Part shown: in pieces, positions 55,479 through 63,832 of the stretch
Position numbering within the stretch: the first letter of the stretch is position 1
Layout of the letters: each line of letters begins with the position of its first letter
From: Salinisphaera sp. Q1T1-3
Lineage (GTDB): Bacteria; Pseudomonadota; Gammaproteobacteria; Nevskiales; Salinisphaeraceae
Length of the DNA stretch: 64,000 nt
Direction: 5' to 3'
NCBI RefSeq assembly: GCF_003602005.1
Contig: NZ_QZWD01000004.1
Coordinates: 186,001-250,000 of the forward strand
Made by a program: the position numbers and the translations under genes
Notes under the pieces: model-generated
What the model saw: only the letters and a program-made list of their open reading frames with translations
Told to the model about the DNA's origin: nothing
The model's database searches: none

Positions 55479-56873
55479 TCAGCCCTCCTCGGCGGCGCGG
55501 GCACGCTCGGCGGGCTCGCCGGTGCTCATGAATTGCTTGATGCTGATACCGAAAGCCTGCTCGAACTGTTCGAGGAAGTTCACCAGGCCGGCCGGGCCAC
55601 GGTTGACCGCGGCATTCACGCCGTCGTCATCACCATCGCCCATGAAGGTCAGGTTATCCAGACGCAGATTCTTGGCGCCGTCGGCATAGGCATCGAACAG
55701 CGAACCGAGTTGTTGCTGGACGAACAACGGCACGCGTGCGTTGGCGCCGGCGCTGGCCAGCAGCGTGGCCTTGCGCTCGAGCAGCTCGTTGCGCACGCCA
55801 CGCAGGATGTTCACGGCGTCGTTATCGCCGCGCGCCAGGATCTCGGCGGCCAGTCTTTCCTTCTCGGGCTTGAGCGTGACGTCAGAGCTGTTCTTGTATT
55901 CCTGCAGTTCGCTGCGGGCCGTCTCGACCTTCGACTGGGCCGTGCTGCTGGCCTCGTCGATGCCGGCATCGGCCTCCTGGCGCGCCTGCGCGATACGGGC
56001 ATTGCATTCCTGTTCGACCAGGCCGAGGCGCTGCTGGGCCTCGACGATCGCCTCGTCGGCCCGGGCCTTGGCGATCGCCTGACGGCGCTCACTGTCGGAT
56101 TCCGCGGACTCGGCGACCGCGGCCAGGCGGGCCTCCTGCACCTCGACCTCCTGGCGCTTGTGGGCCACCGCCTTGGTCGCGAGATTCGAGATGTAGTCGG
56201 AGCTGTCCCAGATGCGCTGAAACGAGACAGAGACGACCTTCATGCCGAAGCTCGACAGATCCTCGTTGGCATCCTCGAGCATTTCCTGACGGAAATGCGC
56301 CCGCTCGCCCTCGCCGACGCTCGTATTCTCGTCGGCCTCCGGCAACTCACCGGCCTGCACCTTCTCCACGCTTTCCACCATTCCCATGGCCTCCAGCGGC
56401 GTCGTGCGGTTCATCGCGCCCCGGAAGTTGCCGATCATGGTCTGCTGAATCTGGTCCTGAATCTCGGCCCGGCTCTTGCCGAGCATGCGTTCGACCGCGG
56501 TGAACAGGAGAGCCTGGTCCTCGACATCGACACACACACAGGCGGTCGCATCGGCACCGACGGTGATCCCGTTGGCCGAGTTGACGCCTTCCACGCGGAC
56601 GTTGATCGGCAACACGCTCAGGTCTAGCAGCTCAGCGCGATGCAGAAACGGAATGACGATCGCGCGCCCGCCGAGAATCACACGGAAACCGTAGGTCTTG
56701 CCGTTGACCGTGGTCTTGGCGCCCTGGATCACCATCACGTGATTGGGCGGACATACACGGACCAGCAGGCGCAGAAAGCCCACCAGAATGAGAAATATCA
56801 GTACCGCGATACCGCCGGCTGTGGCAAAGCCGAGCAGTGCCGGGGCCTGTCCCGAATCGACACCCATGTTCAA
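55479..56873 (-). CDS. SPFH/flotillin-like membrane protein (first of two)
   Basis: The 464-residue protein has an N-terminal membrane helix (GGIAVLIFLILVGFLRLLV), an SPFH domain with HVMVIQGAKTTVNGKTYGF and ADATACVCVDVEDQALLF, a coiled coil (about 235-350) and an acidic C-terminus. It differs clearly from its neighbour, so the pair is likely to form a hetero-oligomeric cage or raft. Two SPFH genes after an nfeD gene is a known arrangement; the specific client is unknown. Confidence 0.83.
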   Translation of the reverse strand: MNMGVDSGQAPALLGFATAGGIAVLIFLILVGFLRLLVRVCPPNHVMVIQGAKTTVNGKTYGFRVILGGRAIVIPFLHRAELLDLSVLPINVRVEGVNSANGITVGADATACVCVDVEDQALLFTAVERMLGKSRAEIQDQIQQTMIGNFRGAMNRTTPLEAMGMVESVEKVQAGELPEADENTSVGEGERAHFRQEMLEDANEDLSSFGMKVVSVSFQRIWDSSDYISNLATKAVAHKRQEVEVQEARLAAVAESAESDSERRQAIAKARADEAIVEAQQRLGLVEQECNARIAQARQEADAGIDEASSTAQSKVETARSELQEYKNSSDVTLKPEKERLAAEILARGDNDAVNILRGVRNELLERKATLLASAGANARVPLFVQQQLGSLFDAYADGAKNLRLDNLTFMGDGDDDGVNAAVNRGPAGLVNFLEQFEQAFGISIKQFMSTGEPAERARAAEEG

Positions 56874-56927
56874 GCGCTCCTGTTCTCGATTGTTCTCGGA
56901 CGGCCGGCACGGCCGCCACTGTCGTCA

Positions 56928-57578
56928 TCAGGCCTCGGGCATGGCCACGATCAGGCCGCGATCGCTCACGGCGACCACCGCCACGCGGGCGCCCTTGGGA
57001 ATGAAATCGTCGGCATCGCTGGCCGCGTAGCGATCGCAGACCAGCTGATCCAGAGCGATCCGCACGCGGCCGATCTCGCCCGGATGAATGGCGATCAGGA
57101 CCTCGGCCCGTTCGCCGATCAGGTCCCGATCGTGGACGGTGGAATCCAGATCCTTCTGCTGGAACCGAATCACGCGGCGATAGAGCACCGCGGCCACCAC
57201 GCCGGCCGCCAGCGCACAGACCAGGCTGACGAACGCGTTCGCCCCGAGCACGGTGGCCACCAGCCCCATGGGGCCGAACCCCAGACCGAAATAGATCACC
57301 AGGCGCAGGGCGCCCAGCAGCGTGAACAGGGCATGGCCCGAGCGACGCTGCTGTTGCCAGGCGTTGCCCTTGACCGCCACGCCGGATTCACCGTGGGCAT
57401 CCTCGCCGCCGCCACCGTCGTGACCGGCATGGTCGCCCACAGACATATCGCCGGCGTCATGGCCGCCGCCGTCGTGGTCCGCATCGCCGAGCAATCCCAT
57501 GCTCTCGATGGCAATGACACCCAGCGCAAAGACCGTGGCGAAAAGATAGATGCCTTGTAGCAAGACCGGCAGCGACAT
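56928..57578 (-). CDS. NfeD-like membrane protein with His/Asp-rich loop
   Basis: The 216-residue protein has a first helix, a His-Asp-Gly-rich stretch (HDGGGHDAGDMSVGDHAGHD, residues about 44-63), two or three more helices and a C-terminal OB-fold NfeD domain (IGERAEVLIAI, ASDADDFIPKGARVAVV). NfeD OB domains bind or modulate SPFH partners. The ATG at 57578 follows AGGGGGA. The gene leads a three-gene transcript with both flotillins. Confidence 0.75.
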   Translation of the reverse strand: MSLPVLLQGIYLFATVFALGVIAIESMGLLGDADHDGGGHDAGDMSVGDHAGHDGGGGEDAHGESGVAVKGNAWQQQRRSGHALFTLLGALRLVIYFGLGFGPMGLVATVLGANAFVSLVCALAAGVVAAVLYRRVIRFQQKDLDSTVHDRDLIGERAEVLIAIHPGEIGRVRIALDQLVCDRYAASDADDFIPKGARVAVVAVSDRGLIVAMPEA

Positions 57579-57877
57579 GCGTCCCCCTGTTAACGGTGCG
57601 ACGTCCACCGATATTAGAGCAGCGTACGCGAATCAAGCTCGGTCACAACATTCGATCGCTCCCGGTCTTTTATCGCCTCATCTAAATCGGGTCCGGGCCA
57701 TACCAGCTCGCCCCGTGTCATATGGGAAGCGCCGGTCCCATATCGCTGCTTTGGGTGGCCGCGAGCATGTAAAGAGCGCCGCATCGCAGCGATCCGGCAA
57801 GCGGCCGGCCCGGATTGCGCTGCACCCACCTCGCGCCTAAGCTGCATGCTGGGCATTCGGCGACCAGAGCCAGAACA
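57579..57877. promoter_or_regulatory. Divergent promoter region of the SPFH cluster
   Basis: These 299 bases separate the nfeD-like gene from the coiled-coil gene and must hold both promoters. TAATAT on the minus strand near 57612-57617 is the best -10 candidate for the flotillin side; no confident -35 was found. Confidence 0.35.
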
Positions 57878-59032
57878 ATGACCAGCGTGATGCATTTTCT
57901 CGAATCGGCCACGGCGAAACTGGCCGCCGTGGGCGTGCCGACACCGAGCCAAGAGCCCGCGCCGGTGCTCGGCCTGCTCGAACGGCTCGAGCCGATCGAC
58001 CCCGACCGGGTGCTCGTCATTGCCCGCACGCTGCAACAGGCCGGCCACTTCAACGAAGTCGTGCGCACCCATATTCGCGGCCACGACCTGGCCGATCGCT
58101 ATAACCAGATCGCCGAGGATTTCACCAGCATTCGCGAGGATGTCCGTACGCTGGTCAATCAGCGCCAGAACGGCCGACTGAGCCTGTCGCAGCGCCTGCA
58201 ACAACGCTGGATGAAACTGCGCCGCGGCTCGATCGAGGCGCGTTTTCAGGACATCGCCCGTACCTATCGCGACGTGATCGGCGACTCGCGCGCCGCCATC
58301 GAACGCGAGCAGGCGATACTCGCCGCCTACGCCGATTTTCGGGGCGCACTCAAACAGTCGGAGGTCGAGGCGCACGCGCTGCACGAGCAGACCGAGACAC
58401 AGCTGGCCGGCGCACGCGAAACGCTCGAAACCCGGGAACGGGCCCTATCCGAAGCCGAAGGCGACCGCCAACGCGCCGAGGCCGAACTGGCACGGGACCA
58501 GGCCATGGCCGGTTTCGAGCAGGCTCGCAAGAACGAACAGATCGCCAAGGATCTGGCCGAAAACCTCCAGATCTCCTACGCCACAGGCGAAACCGTGATG
58601 GGTCGACTGTCCCAGAGCAGCGACGTCAAGGAACGCGTCTACGAACAATCGGTCGCTTTTTTCAGCACCAACGAAAGCGTGTTCACCGCCCTGGCGGCGA
58701 CCTTCGTCTCGCTGGGCGGCCTGCACGAGTCCACGCAGACGCTGGAACGCATGAAACAGGGCATGAACGAATCGATCGAGACCCTGGCCGACGTCGGCGA
58801 CGACGTCCTCACGGAAGGCACGCGTGCCGGCTACGGCCCCGGTCTGCGGGCCGAAAGCGTGGCGAAACTCGTCGATGCCATCGGCGACTATCAGCAGCGT
58901 ACCTTCGAAACCACACGTGAAATGCGCCAGCTGGCGACCGAGAACGCCAATGAAGTCGCCAATCTGGTCGAAGCCGGCAAGGCTCGCTACAGCCGTCTGC
59001 TGCACGAAGAGCCCGCCGCCGATCCCGCATAA
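57878..59032 (+). CDS. Coiled-coil protein, unknown function, divergent from the SPFH operon
   Basis: The 384-residue protein is nearly all helical, with coiled coils at about residues 150-235 (EQTETQLAGARETLETRER) and a conserved-looking C-terminal part containing RVYEQSVAFFSTNESVFTALA and GLHESTQTLERMKQGMNE. That part recalls proteins annotated near toxic-anion-resistance or flotillin clusters, but I cannot assign a family. It has no signal peptide. The ATG at 57878 removes a 21-residue extension. It overlaps nothing and is followed 3 bases later by the DUF6384 gene. Confidence 0.65.
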   Translation: MTSVMHFLESATAKLAAVGVPTPSQEPAPVLGLLERLEPIDPDRVLVIARTLQQAGHFNEVVRTHIRGHDLADRYNQIAEDFTSIREDVRTLVNQRQNGRLSLSQRLQQRWMKLRRGSIEARFQDIARTYRDVIGDSRAAIEREQAILAAYADFRGALKQSEVEAHALHEQTETQLAGARETLETRERALSEAEGDRQRAEAELARDQAMAGFEQARKNEQIAKDLAENLQISYATGETVMGRLSQSSDVKERVYEQSVAFFSTNESVFTALAATFVSLGGLHESTQTLERMKQGMNESIETLADVGDDVLTEGTRAGYGPGLRAESVAKLVDAIGDYQQRTFETTREMRQLATENANEVANLVEAGKARYSRLLHEEPAADPA

Positions 59033-59035
59033 TCC

Positions 59036-59359
59036 ATGACCGACGCCGATCCGTCCCGCCCCGGCCTGGAAGACAGCCTTGTCGTCATGGACATCGCCGA
59101 TCGCATGCGCCGACGGGCCGATACGCTCGATCGGGCCAGCGATTACGAAAGCCGCCGGCAGGCCCTGCGCGAACGGCTGGAAGGGCTGTACGCCGCCCAG
59201 CATATCGATATCGATACGGCGACACTCGATGCCGCGATCGAGCAACACCTGGCCCGACGATTGACACACCGCCCGGCGCGCGGCCTGGCGGCCGCCCTCG
59301 CCCGTCTGTACGTCCGCTGGCTGGCACCGCGACAAGACCGGCCCGCCGTCGAGCGCTGA
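59036..59359 (+). CDS. DUF6384-like small protein
   Basis: The 107-residue protein starts with SLVVMDIADRMRRRADTLD and contains RERLEGLYAAQHIDIDTATLD, matching the pattern of DUF6384, a small helical family found with coiled-coil and flotillin genes. No function is known. It is packed between two coiled-coil genes with gaps of 3 bases on both sides, so the three are almost certainly one transcript. Confidence 0.55.
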   Translation: MTDADPSRPGLEDSLVVMDIADRMRRRADTLDRASDYESRRQALRERLEGLYAAQHIDIDTATLDAAIEQHLARRLTHRPARGLAAALARLYVRWLAPRQDRPAVER

Positions 59360-59362
59360 ACC

Positions 59363-60421
59363 GTGGCCGAGCCCGATTCGAATGACGCGCGCATCGCGCG
59401 GCTGCAGGCCCGACTGGCCGACAACGAGACCCGCCAGGCCGATCTGTGGCAACAGTTCGCCGACGCCCGCGCCCAGAGTCTGGCCGCGGGCCGCATCGCC
59501 GGCGCGCTGACCCGCAGCGACCGGCGAATGCTCGAACTGCGCGACGCGCGCCATGCACACGGCCAGGCCATCGAGCGCGCCTGGCAGGAACAGGCACAAC
59601 GCGAATCGCGACGCACCGAGGTTCTCGCGGCTGCCCGCGAACCGGCCGAAACCGCGGCGGCGGCCCACGCCGCCTGCCGCGCTGCCGTCGAGGGCGAGCT
59701 GCAGGCCGATGCCGACTATCGGCGCGCCGCCCAGGACTACGAACGCACGCGCCAGACCCTGTCCGACCTGCAGGATCGTCTGACCGATGCCCGCGCCGAG
59801 CTCGAGGCCAAACGCGGCGCGTTCGAGCAGGATCGCCTGTTCGTCTACCTGCTGAACCGCGGCTATGCCAGCCAGCACTATGCGCGCTGGGGCTGGGCCC
59901 GTCGTATCGACGACTGGATCGCGACCATCGTCGACTTCAACAATGCCTATGCCGATTACAGCCTGCTCAAGGACATGCCGGCCTGGCTGGAGGAGAACAT
60001 CACCCGGATCACGGCCCTGAAGGCCACCCACGAACAGGCCTTGGCCCGGCACTGGGAGCAGGCCGCCCGAGCCAGCGAGTTGCGACGCCTGCGAGACCGT
60101 GCCGAACAGGCACGCCTTGAAGCCGAACAACAGGCCGAAACCGTCGCGCAGGAGCGCGCGCGGGATGCGGCCCTGATCGCCGCGCGAGATGACTACCGGG
60201 CACAGAACGATACCTACGCACAGCAGATGCGCGATATCTATCGACAGAGCTTTCGCGATCAGCCGCTATCGGCCCTGCGCAGCCTGGCGGCCCAGACCGC
60301 CACCGACCTCGATGCCCGAGCCGTGGATTCACTGGCCCGTCTACAGCGCGAACATGCGGACCTGTGCCAGCGCCTGGCCTCGCTCAGCGACGACGACGAC
60401 GATGACGATAGCGTTTCTTGA
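59363..60421 (+). CDS. Long coiled-coil protein with poly-Asp tail
   Basis: The 352-residue product starts at a GTG and is dominated by coiled coil (residues about 1-155 and 220-275), interrupted by an aromatic, conserved-looking block (FVYLLNRGYASQHYARWGWA, about 154-173) and followed by a C-terminal DDDDDDD run. I do not recognise a family. Its tight linkage to the DUF6384 gene suggests one complex. Confidence 0.6.
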   Translation: MAEPDSNDARIARLQARLADNETRQADLWQQFADARAQSLAAGRIAGALTRSDRRMLELRDARHAHGQAIERAWQEQAQRESRRTEVLAAAREPAETAAAAHAACRAAVEGELQADADYRRAAQDYERTRQTLSDLQDRLTDARAELEAKRGAFEQDRLFVYLLNRGYASQHYARWGWARRIDDWIATIVDFNNAYADYSLLKDMPAWLEENITRITALKATHEQALARHWEQAARASELRRLRDRAEQARLEAEQQAETVAQERARDAALIAARDDYRAQNDTYAQQMRDIYRQSFRDQPLSALRSLAAQTATDLDARAVDSLARLQREHADLCQRLASLSDDDDDDDSVS

Positions 60422-60519
60422 GCGCCGGCGTGATTGCCACCACCGCATTCGAACGCCATCGAGTCGATATCCAGCCTCCCGAAACGCCGCGCCCGGGCGG
60501 CCAACTCCCCAGCGAGATT

Positions 60520-60547
60520 GAACTTTTGCCGCGAACGTCTGTTTAAA
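60520..60547 (+). promoter_or_regulatory. Possible sigma-E-type promoter before the DUF2076 gene
   Basis: GAACTT at 60520-60525 matches the sigma-E -35 element and is followed after 16 bases by TTTAAA, a loose fit to the -10. It lies 55 bases before the start codon. Suggestive only. Confidence 0.3.
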
Positions 60548-60601
60548 GACCAAGGACGTTCAATCACGCCGCCGGCCACAGCCCGGCGCAGGAGATCGGC
60601 A

Positions 60602-61249
60602 ATGGAATCTCGGGAGAAACAGACGATCGACAGCCTGTTCGACCGGCTCGAACAGGCCGAAACACAGACCGGCCCACGCGATACGCAGGCCGAGGATCAC
60701 ATCGCTGCGCGCGTGCGCGAACAGCCCCACGCCCCGTATTACATGGCCCAGGCCATGCTCGTGCAGGAAGCCGCCCTCAAGAAACTCCATGCCCGAGTCG
60801 CCAACCTCGAACAGCGACTGACAACAGCCGAGGGCAACAGCCACAGCCCGTCGCATCGCAGTGGTCTGCTCGCCTCCCTGTTCGGAGGCCGCCCGTCAAC
60901 CACGCCCCGGGCCGGCCGCGAGATGCCCGAGCCACGGTCACAGCCGCCCGGGGTCGCGCGCGACAGCGGCTTTCTCGGCGGCGCGCTGCAAACCGCGACC
61001 GGTGTGGCCGGCGGTATCATGGCCGCCGACATGCTGACCGGACTGTTCCACCACAGCCAGCCCGACGAGATCGTCGACATCATCAACGAACCGGCACCCG
61101 GCGACAGCGATTTCAGCGATGCCGGGTTCGATGGCGCCGGCGATGCCAACGACGGGTCGAATACGAACGTTGCCGATTTCAACGATCCGGGCTATGACCC
61201 GGGCGACGATACATTCGGCGGCTGGGGCGACGACGACAGCTTTCTCTAA
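60602..61249 (+). CDS. DUF2076 family protein
   Basis: The 215-residue protein fits DUF2076: an N-terminal helix pair (KQTIDSLFDRLEQAE, PYYMAQAMLVQEAALKKL), a Pro/Gly-rich linker, a glycine-rich hydrophobic helix (GFLGGALQTATGVAGGIMAADML) and an acidic Asp/Asn-rich tail. The family is uncharacterised and often near envelope genes. AGGAG precedes the ATG. It completes the plus-strand side of the SPFH cluster. Confidence 0.75.
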   Translation: MESREKQTIDSLFDRLEQAETQTGPRDTQAEDHIAARVREQPHAPYYMAQAMLVQEAALKKLHARVANLEQRLTTAEGNSHSPSHRSGLLASLFGGRPSTTPRAGREMPEPRSQPPGVARDSGFLGGALQTATGVAGGIMAADMLTGLFHHSQPDEIVDIINEPAPGDSDFSDAGFDGAGDANDGSNTNVADFNDPGYDPGDDTFGGWGDDDSFL

Positions 61250-61414
61250 CGCCAGGGCAAGCCTTGCGCGGCCGGGTGTTGCCCTGCCCAATCAGCCACA
61301 TGGCGTATCCGGAAGTGCAGCGCCGCGGGGCCAGAGCAGCCAGGCAGCGCCGACGGGGGTAATGCGGCGGTTTGTCTTGCAAAAAATGATCGCCGGCGCG
61401 GCGCACGCGGGACG

Positions 61415-61429
61415 TGTCAACACGCCCCA
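61415..61429. repeat. Abutting remnant of another copy of the repeat terminus
   Basis: GTGTCAACACGCCCC directly left of copy F is the complement of the element terminus. With copy F it forms the head-to-head palindrome CAACACGCCC-CA-GGGCGTGTTG, as if two elements had met end to end and one was then lost. Confidence 0.55.
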
Positions 61430-61720
61430 GGGCGTGTTGAGGTTTCGTTCGAGCGCCGCGTTGGCGCCACAAATCGTGTCCGGCAAGGCGCGAGTCGCCG
61501 ATCGTGGCGTGCCACGATCAAGGCTCGCAACGCCGCCGGGCGTGATTTGTGGCCCAACCCTTCGGGACAAGTGCCCCCAAAATCAAAAACACGACGGCAA
61601 TCCAGCGTTCTAGCACGCTGGCGCAGAATGACACGCTATGCGTGCTACGCCTTGTCTTGCCGCCCATCGTCAATTTCAGGGCGCACTTGGCGCGGACTCG
61701 CACGAAACCTCAACACGCCC
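61430..61720. repeat. Dispersed inverted-repeat element, copy F
   Basis: About 291 bp from GGGCGTGTTGAGGTTTCGT to the complement of the same terminus. It has both internal stems: the 9-bp palindrome (61500-61519) and CCAGCGT / ACGCTGG (61602-61621). Orientation matches copies B and E. The right TA plus terminal G form the TAG stop of the acetyltransferase gene. The rest of the 61250-61429 gap shows no gene. Confidence 0.88.
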
Positions 61721-62136
61721 TAGTCTGGAATCAATCGCCGGCCGAAGCTGACCGCATCGTCCGGCGTATAGCCGAGCCGCTCGTAGAACGCCGCCACCTC
61801 GGTGTTGTCGCGCCGGATCTGCAGATTGATCTTCGGGCAGCCGCGCGCGATCAGCGCGGCTTCGACGGCCTGCATGAGCTCGCGTCCCAGCCCCTGCCCG
61901 CGCCGGCTCGGCGCGACCGCCACGTAATAGACCCAGCCGCGGTGTCCGTCGAAGCCAGCCATCGCCGAGGCCACGATCTCGGTATTGTCGCGACCGACGA
62001 AGAACAGCTCCGGCTGCTCGGCCAGCTTGCGTGCGATGTCCTGTCGTGGATCGTTCCAGGGCCGCGTGAGGCCACACTGAGCCCAAAGCGCGATGACGGC
62101 CGCCTCATCGGCGGGTTCGAATATGCGAATGTCCAT
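61720..62136 (-). CDS. GNAT acetyltransferase (YpeA-like)
   Basis: The 138-residue protein follows E. coli YpeA closely in outline: MDIRIFEPADEAAVIALW at the start, LTRPWNDPRQDIARKL, the acetyl-CoA loop VAPSRRGQGLGRELM (residues about 73-87) and GCPKINLQIRRDN, then YERLGYTPDDAVSFGRRLI. The C-terminus ends about three residues earlier than in YpeA, where TAG is formed with repeat copy F. Substrate unknown. Confidence 0.85.
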   Translation of the reverse strand: MDIRIFEPADEAAVIALWAQCGLTRPWNDPRQDIARKLAEQPELFFVGRDNTEIVASAMAGFDGHRGWVYYVAVAPSRRGQGLGRELMQAVEAALIARGCPKINLQIRRDNTEVAAFYERLGYTPDDAVSFGRRLIPD

Positions 62137-62487
62137 CTCGATTCTTGATGCTATCGGGGGATTGAAAGCCGCAACACGATGGCTTCATACCTGCCGGCAC
62201 GCGGGCCGGGCCGCTATCCTGCCACGCGCACCGATACAAAGCCCCACGGCGCCGTCCCCGACGACAGGTGCACACACCGCCCGGGTGCCGATACCACGCG
62301 TCGGAAACATATTGCCCCAAGCGTACGAGACCGCATCGCTGACGGCGTCGAAACACACGCGACATCGCCCGGCGCATCGCAGGCGGCGACCCGATCGGCG
62401 TCAGCGCTCTCGTTGTCTTTTACCCTGCCGCGAGCGCGTCAGTGATCGCACGTCCTGCCCGGTCCGATCATGCCCGCGCGGGGCGTT
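62137..62487. other. 351-base region without a gene
   Basis: No supported reading frame, RNA gene or repeat seen between the acetyltransferase and the decayed ubiX-like gene. Confidence 0.3.
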
Positions 62488-62979
62488 TCAGTGCGCCGGC
62501 CCGGTAGCCGGCCGGGTATAGAAGGCCGGCACCGGCGGAAAGATCACCGCCCCCATTTCGGTCAGCGACGTCATGCTGCGCAGATGCCCGAGATGCAGCG
62601 ACGTTTCGCGCAGCACCAACACCAGCCGGCGGCGCTCCTTGAGCACGACATCCGCGGCGCGAGACATGAGATTTGCGCCGATGCCGGCGTTGACCTCCGA
62701 CATCGTCTTGATGGTACAGGGCGCGATGAGCATGCCCTTGGTCTTGAACGAGCCCGAAGCCAGCGCGGCACCGATATCGTTGACCGAATAGCTGACATCG
62801 GCCGCGCTCTTCCGGCTGCGATGGTCGATGCCGGTTTCCAGATGACGGGTCTGCTCGGCGGCCCTGGAGACGATCAAATGGGTCTCGACGCCCGCCGCGC
62901 GCAGCATCTAGAGCGCCCCGGCACCGTAAACGAGGCCGGTTGCTCCGGTGATGGCGACGATGAGGCGTTGTTGTTTCAT
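62488..62979 (-). pseudogene. UbiX-like flavin prenyltransferase gene with in-frame stop and lost C-terminus
   Basis: The frame from ATG 62979 reads MKQQRLIVAITGATGLVYGAG, the UbiX start with its FMN loop, then meets a TAG at 62908-62910. It resumes with LRAAGVETHLIVSRAAEQ, SGSFKTKGMLIAPCTIKTMSEV, SRAADVVLKERRRLVLVLRET and VIFPPVPAFYTRP, all diagnostic of UbiX/VdcB, and stops soon after, lacking about 40 C-terminal residues. UbiX makes the prenylated FMN used by UbiD decarboxylases. One stop could be a sequencing error, but the lost tail supports decay. Confidence 0.75.
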
Positions 62980-63009
62980 GGCGATTCTCCTGACGTGCGG
63001 GCTGGCCTA

Positions 63010-63582
63010 TCAGGACAGGTCGGGAGCCCAGAGGCCGGCGCCGGAGTCGACGTCAAGAAAACGAGCACGTACGAAACGAGACTTCCGGGCGCCGGGCACG
63101 GTCCAATCGAAGATGGTCTTGCAGGCGGTGCCCTTGGCAGGCAGGTTCGGGTCGTATGCCGGCGTCTGGCTCGGGTCCAGCACGTGACCGATCATATCGG
63201 GCACGAAAACCGTGTCCCTGTTGCCCTGATAACGAGTCTGCATGGCCCACAGCACGTCGTCGGTATCGAAGATATCGACATCGTCGTCCACCAGAATCAC
63301 GTTCTTGAGCTCGCGATAGACGGCCAGCGCAATGAGCGCCGCCTGCCGGGCGTTGCCATCGTCAGCTGCATTCTTCTTGACGAGTTGCAGCACGGCCAGA
63401 AACTTGCCCACGCCCGCCGTATGGGCATGGACGTTGCGGACCAGGCCGGGCAGTGCTTCCTCGCAGGCGTTGAAGATGCCGGATTCGCAGGACATGCCGG
63501 CCAGATTCGTGTGCGTCTCGCCGGGACCGGCCAACGTCAGTCTGGTACCGGCCGCGTGGCAGCGACTGCAACTGCCGGGCAT
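63010..63582 (-). pseudogene. C-terminal fragment of a UbiD-family decarboxylase
   Basis: The 190-residue frame matches the C-terminal third of UbiD-type aromatic acid decarboxylases: a VRNVHAHTAGVGKFLAVLQL strand, ALAVYRELKNVILVDDDVDIFDTDDVLWAMQTRYQG (seen in shorter blocks) and VPDMIGHVLDPSQTPAYDPNLP. Full-length enzymes are about 480-500 residues, and the N-terminal prenyl-FMN-binding two thirds are absent upstream. With the broken ubiX-like gene it marks a former decarboxylase operon. Confidence 0.75.
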
Positions 63583-63832
63583 CTGTTATCGACCACTGGA
63601 TGATCGAAGCCACGAGCCCCCTATCCCTGCTGTGGCATCCCGAACGGCCCGACCCGGTCGTTCAGCCCGGGCTGGAGCACGGGTCCGAACCGGCCGCGCC
63701 CTGAACGCCTGACCACGCCCGCTGCCGGCCTGAAGCCCCGGAACCGGCAGGACCGGCCAGCGGGCCCCGAAACCGCGTCGGAATCGCACCAATCCCGCGG
63801 TTACGGGGCATGCACACGGCGGCCCGGCCGAT
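63583..63832. other. Intergenic, nothing recognised
   Basis: Expected place of the missing ubiD N-terminal region, but no recognisable homology remains. Confidence 0.3.

Noticed and set aside
62908-62910. Programmed stop readthrough in the ubiX-like gene
   Set aside because: The gene also lacks its C-terminus and its ubiD partner is truncated, so plain decay is simpler.
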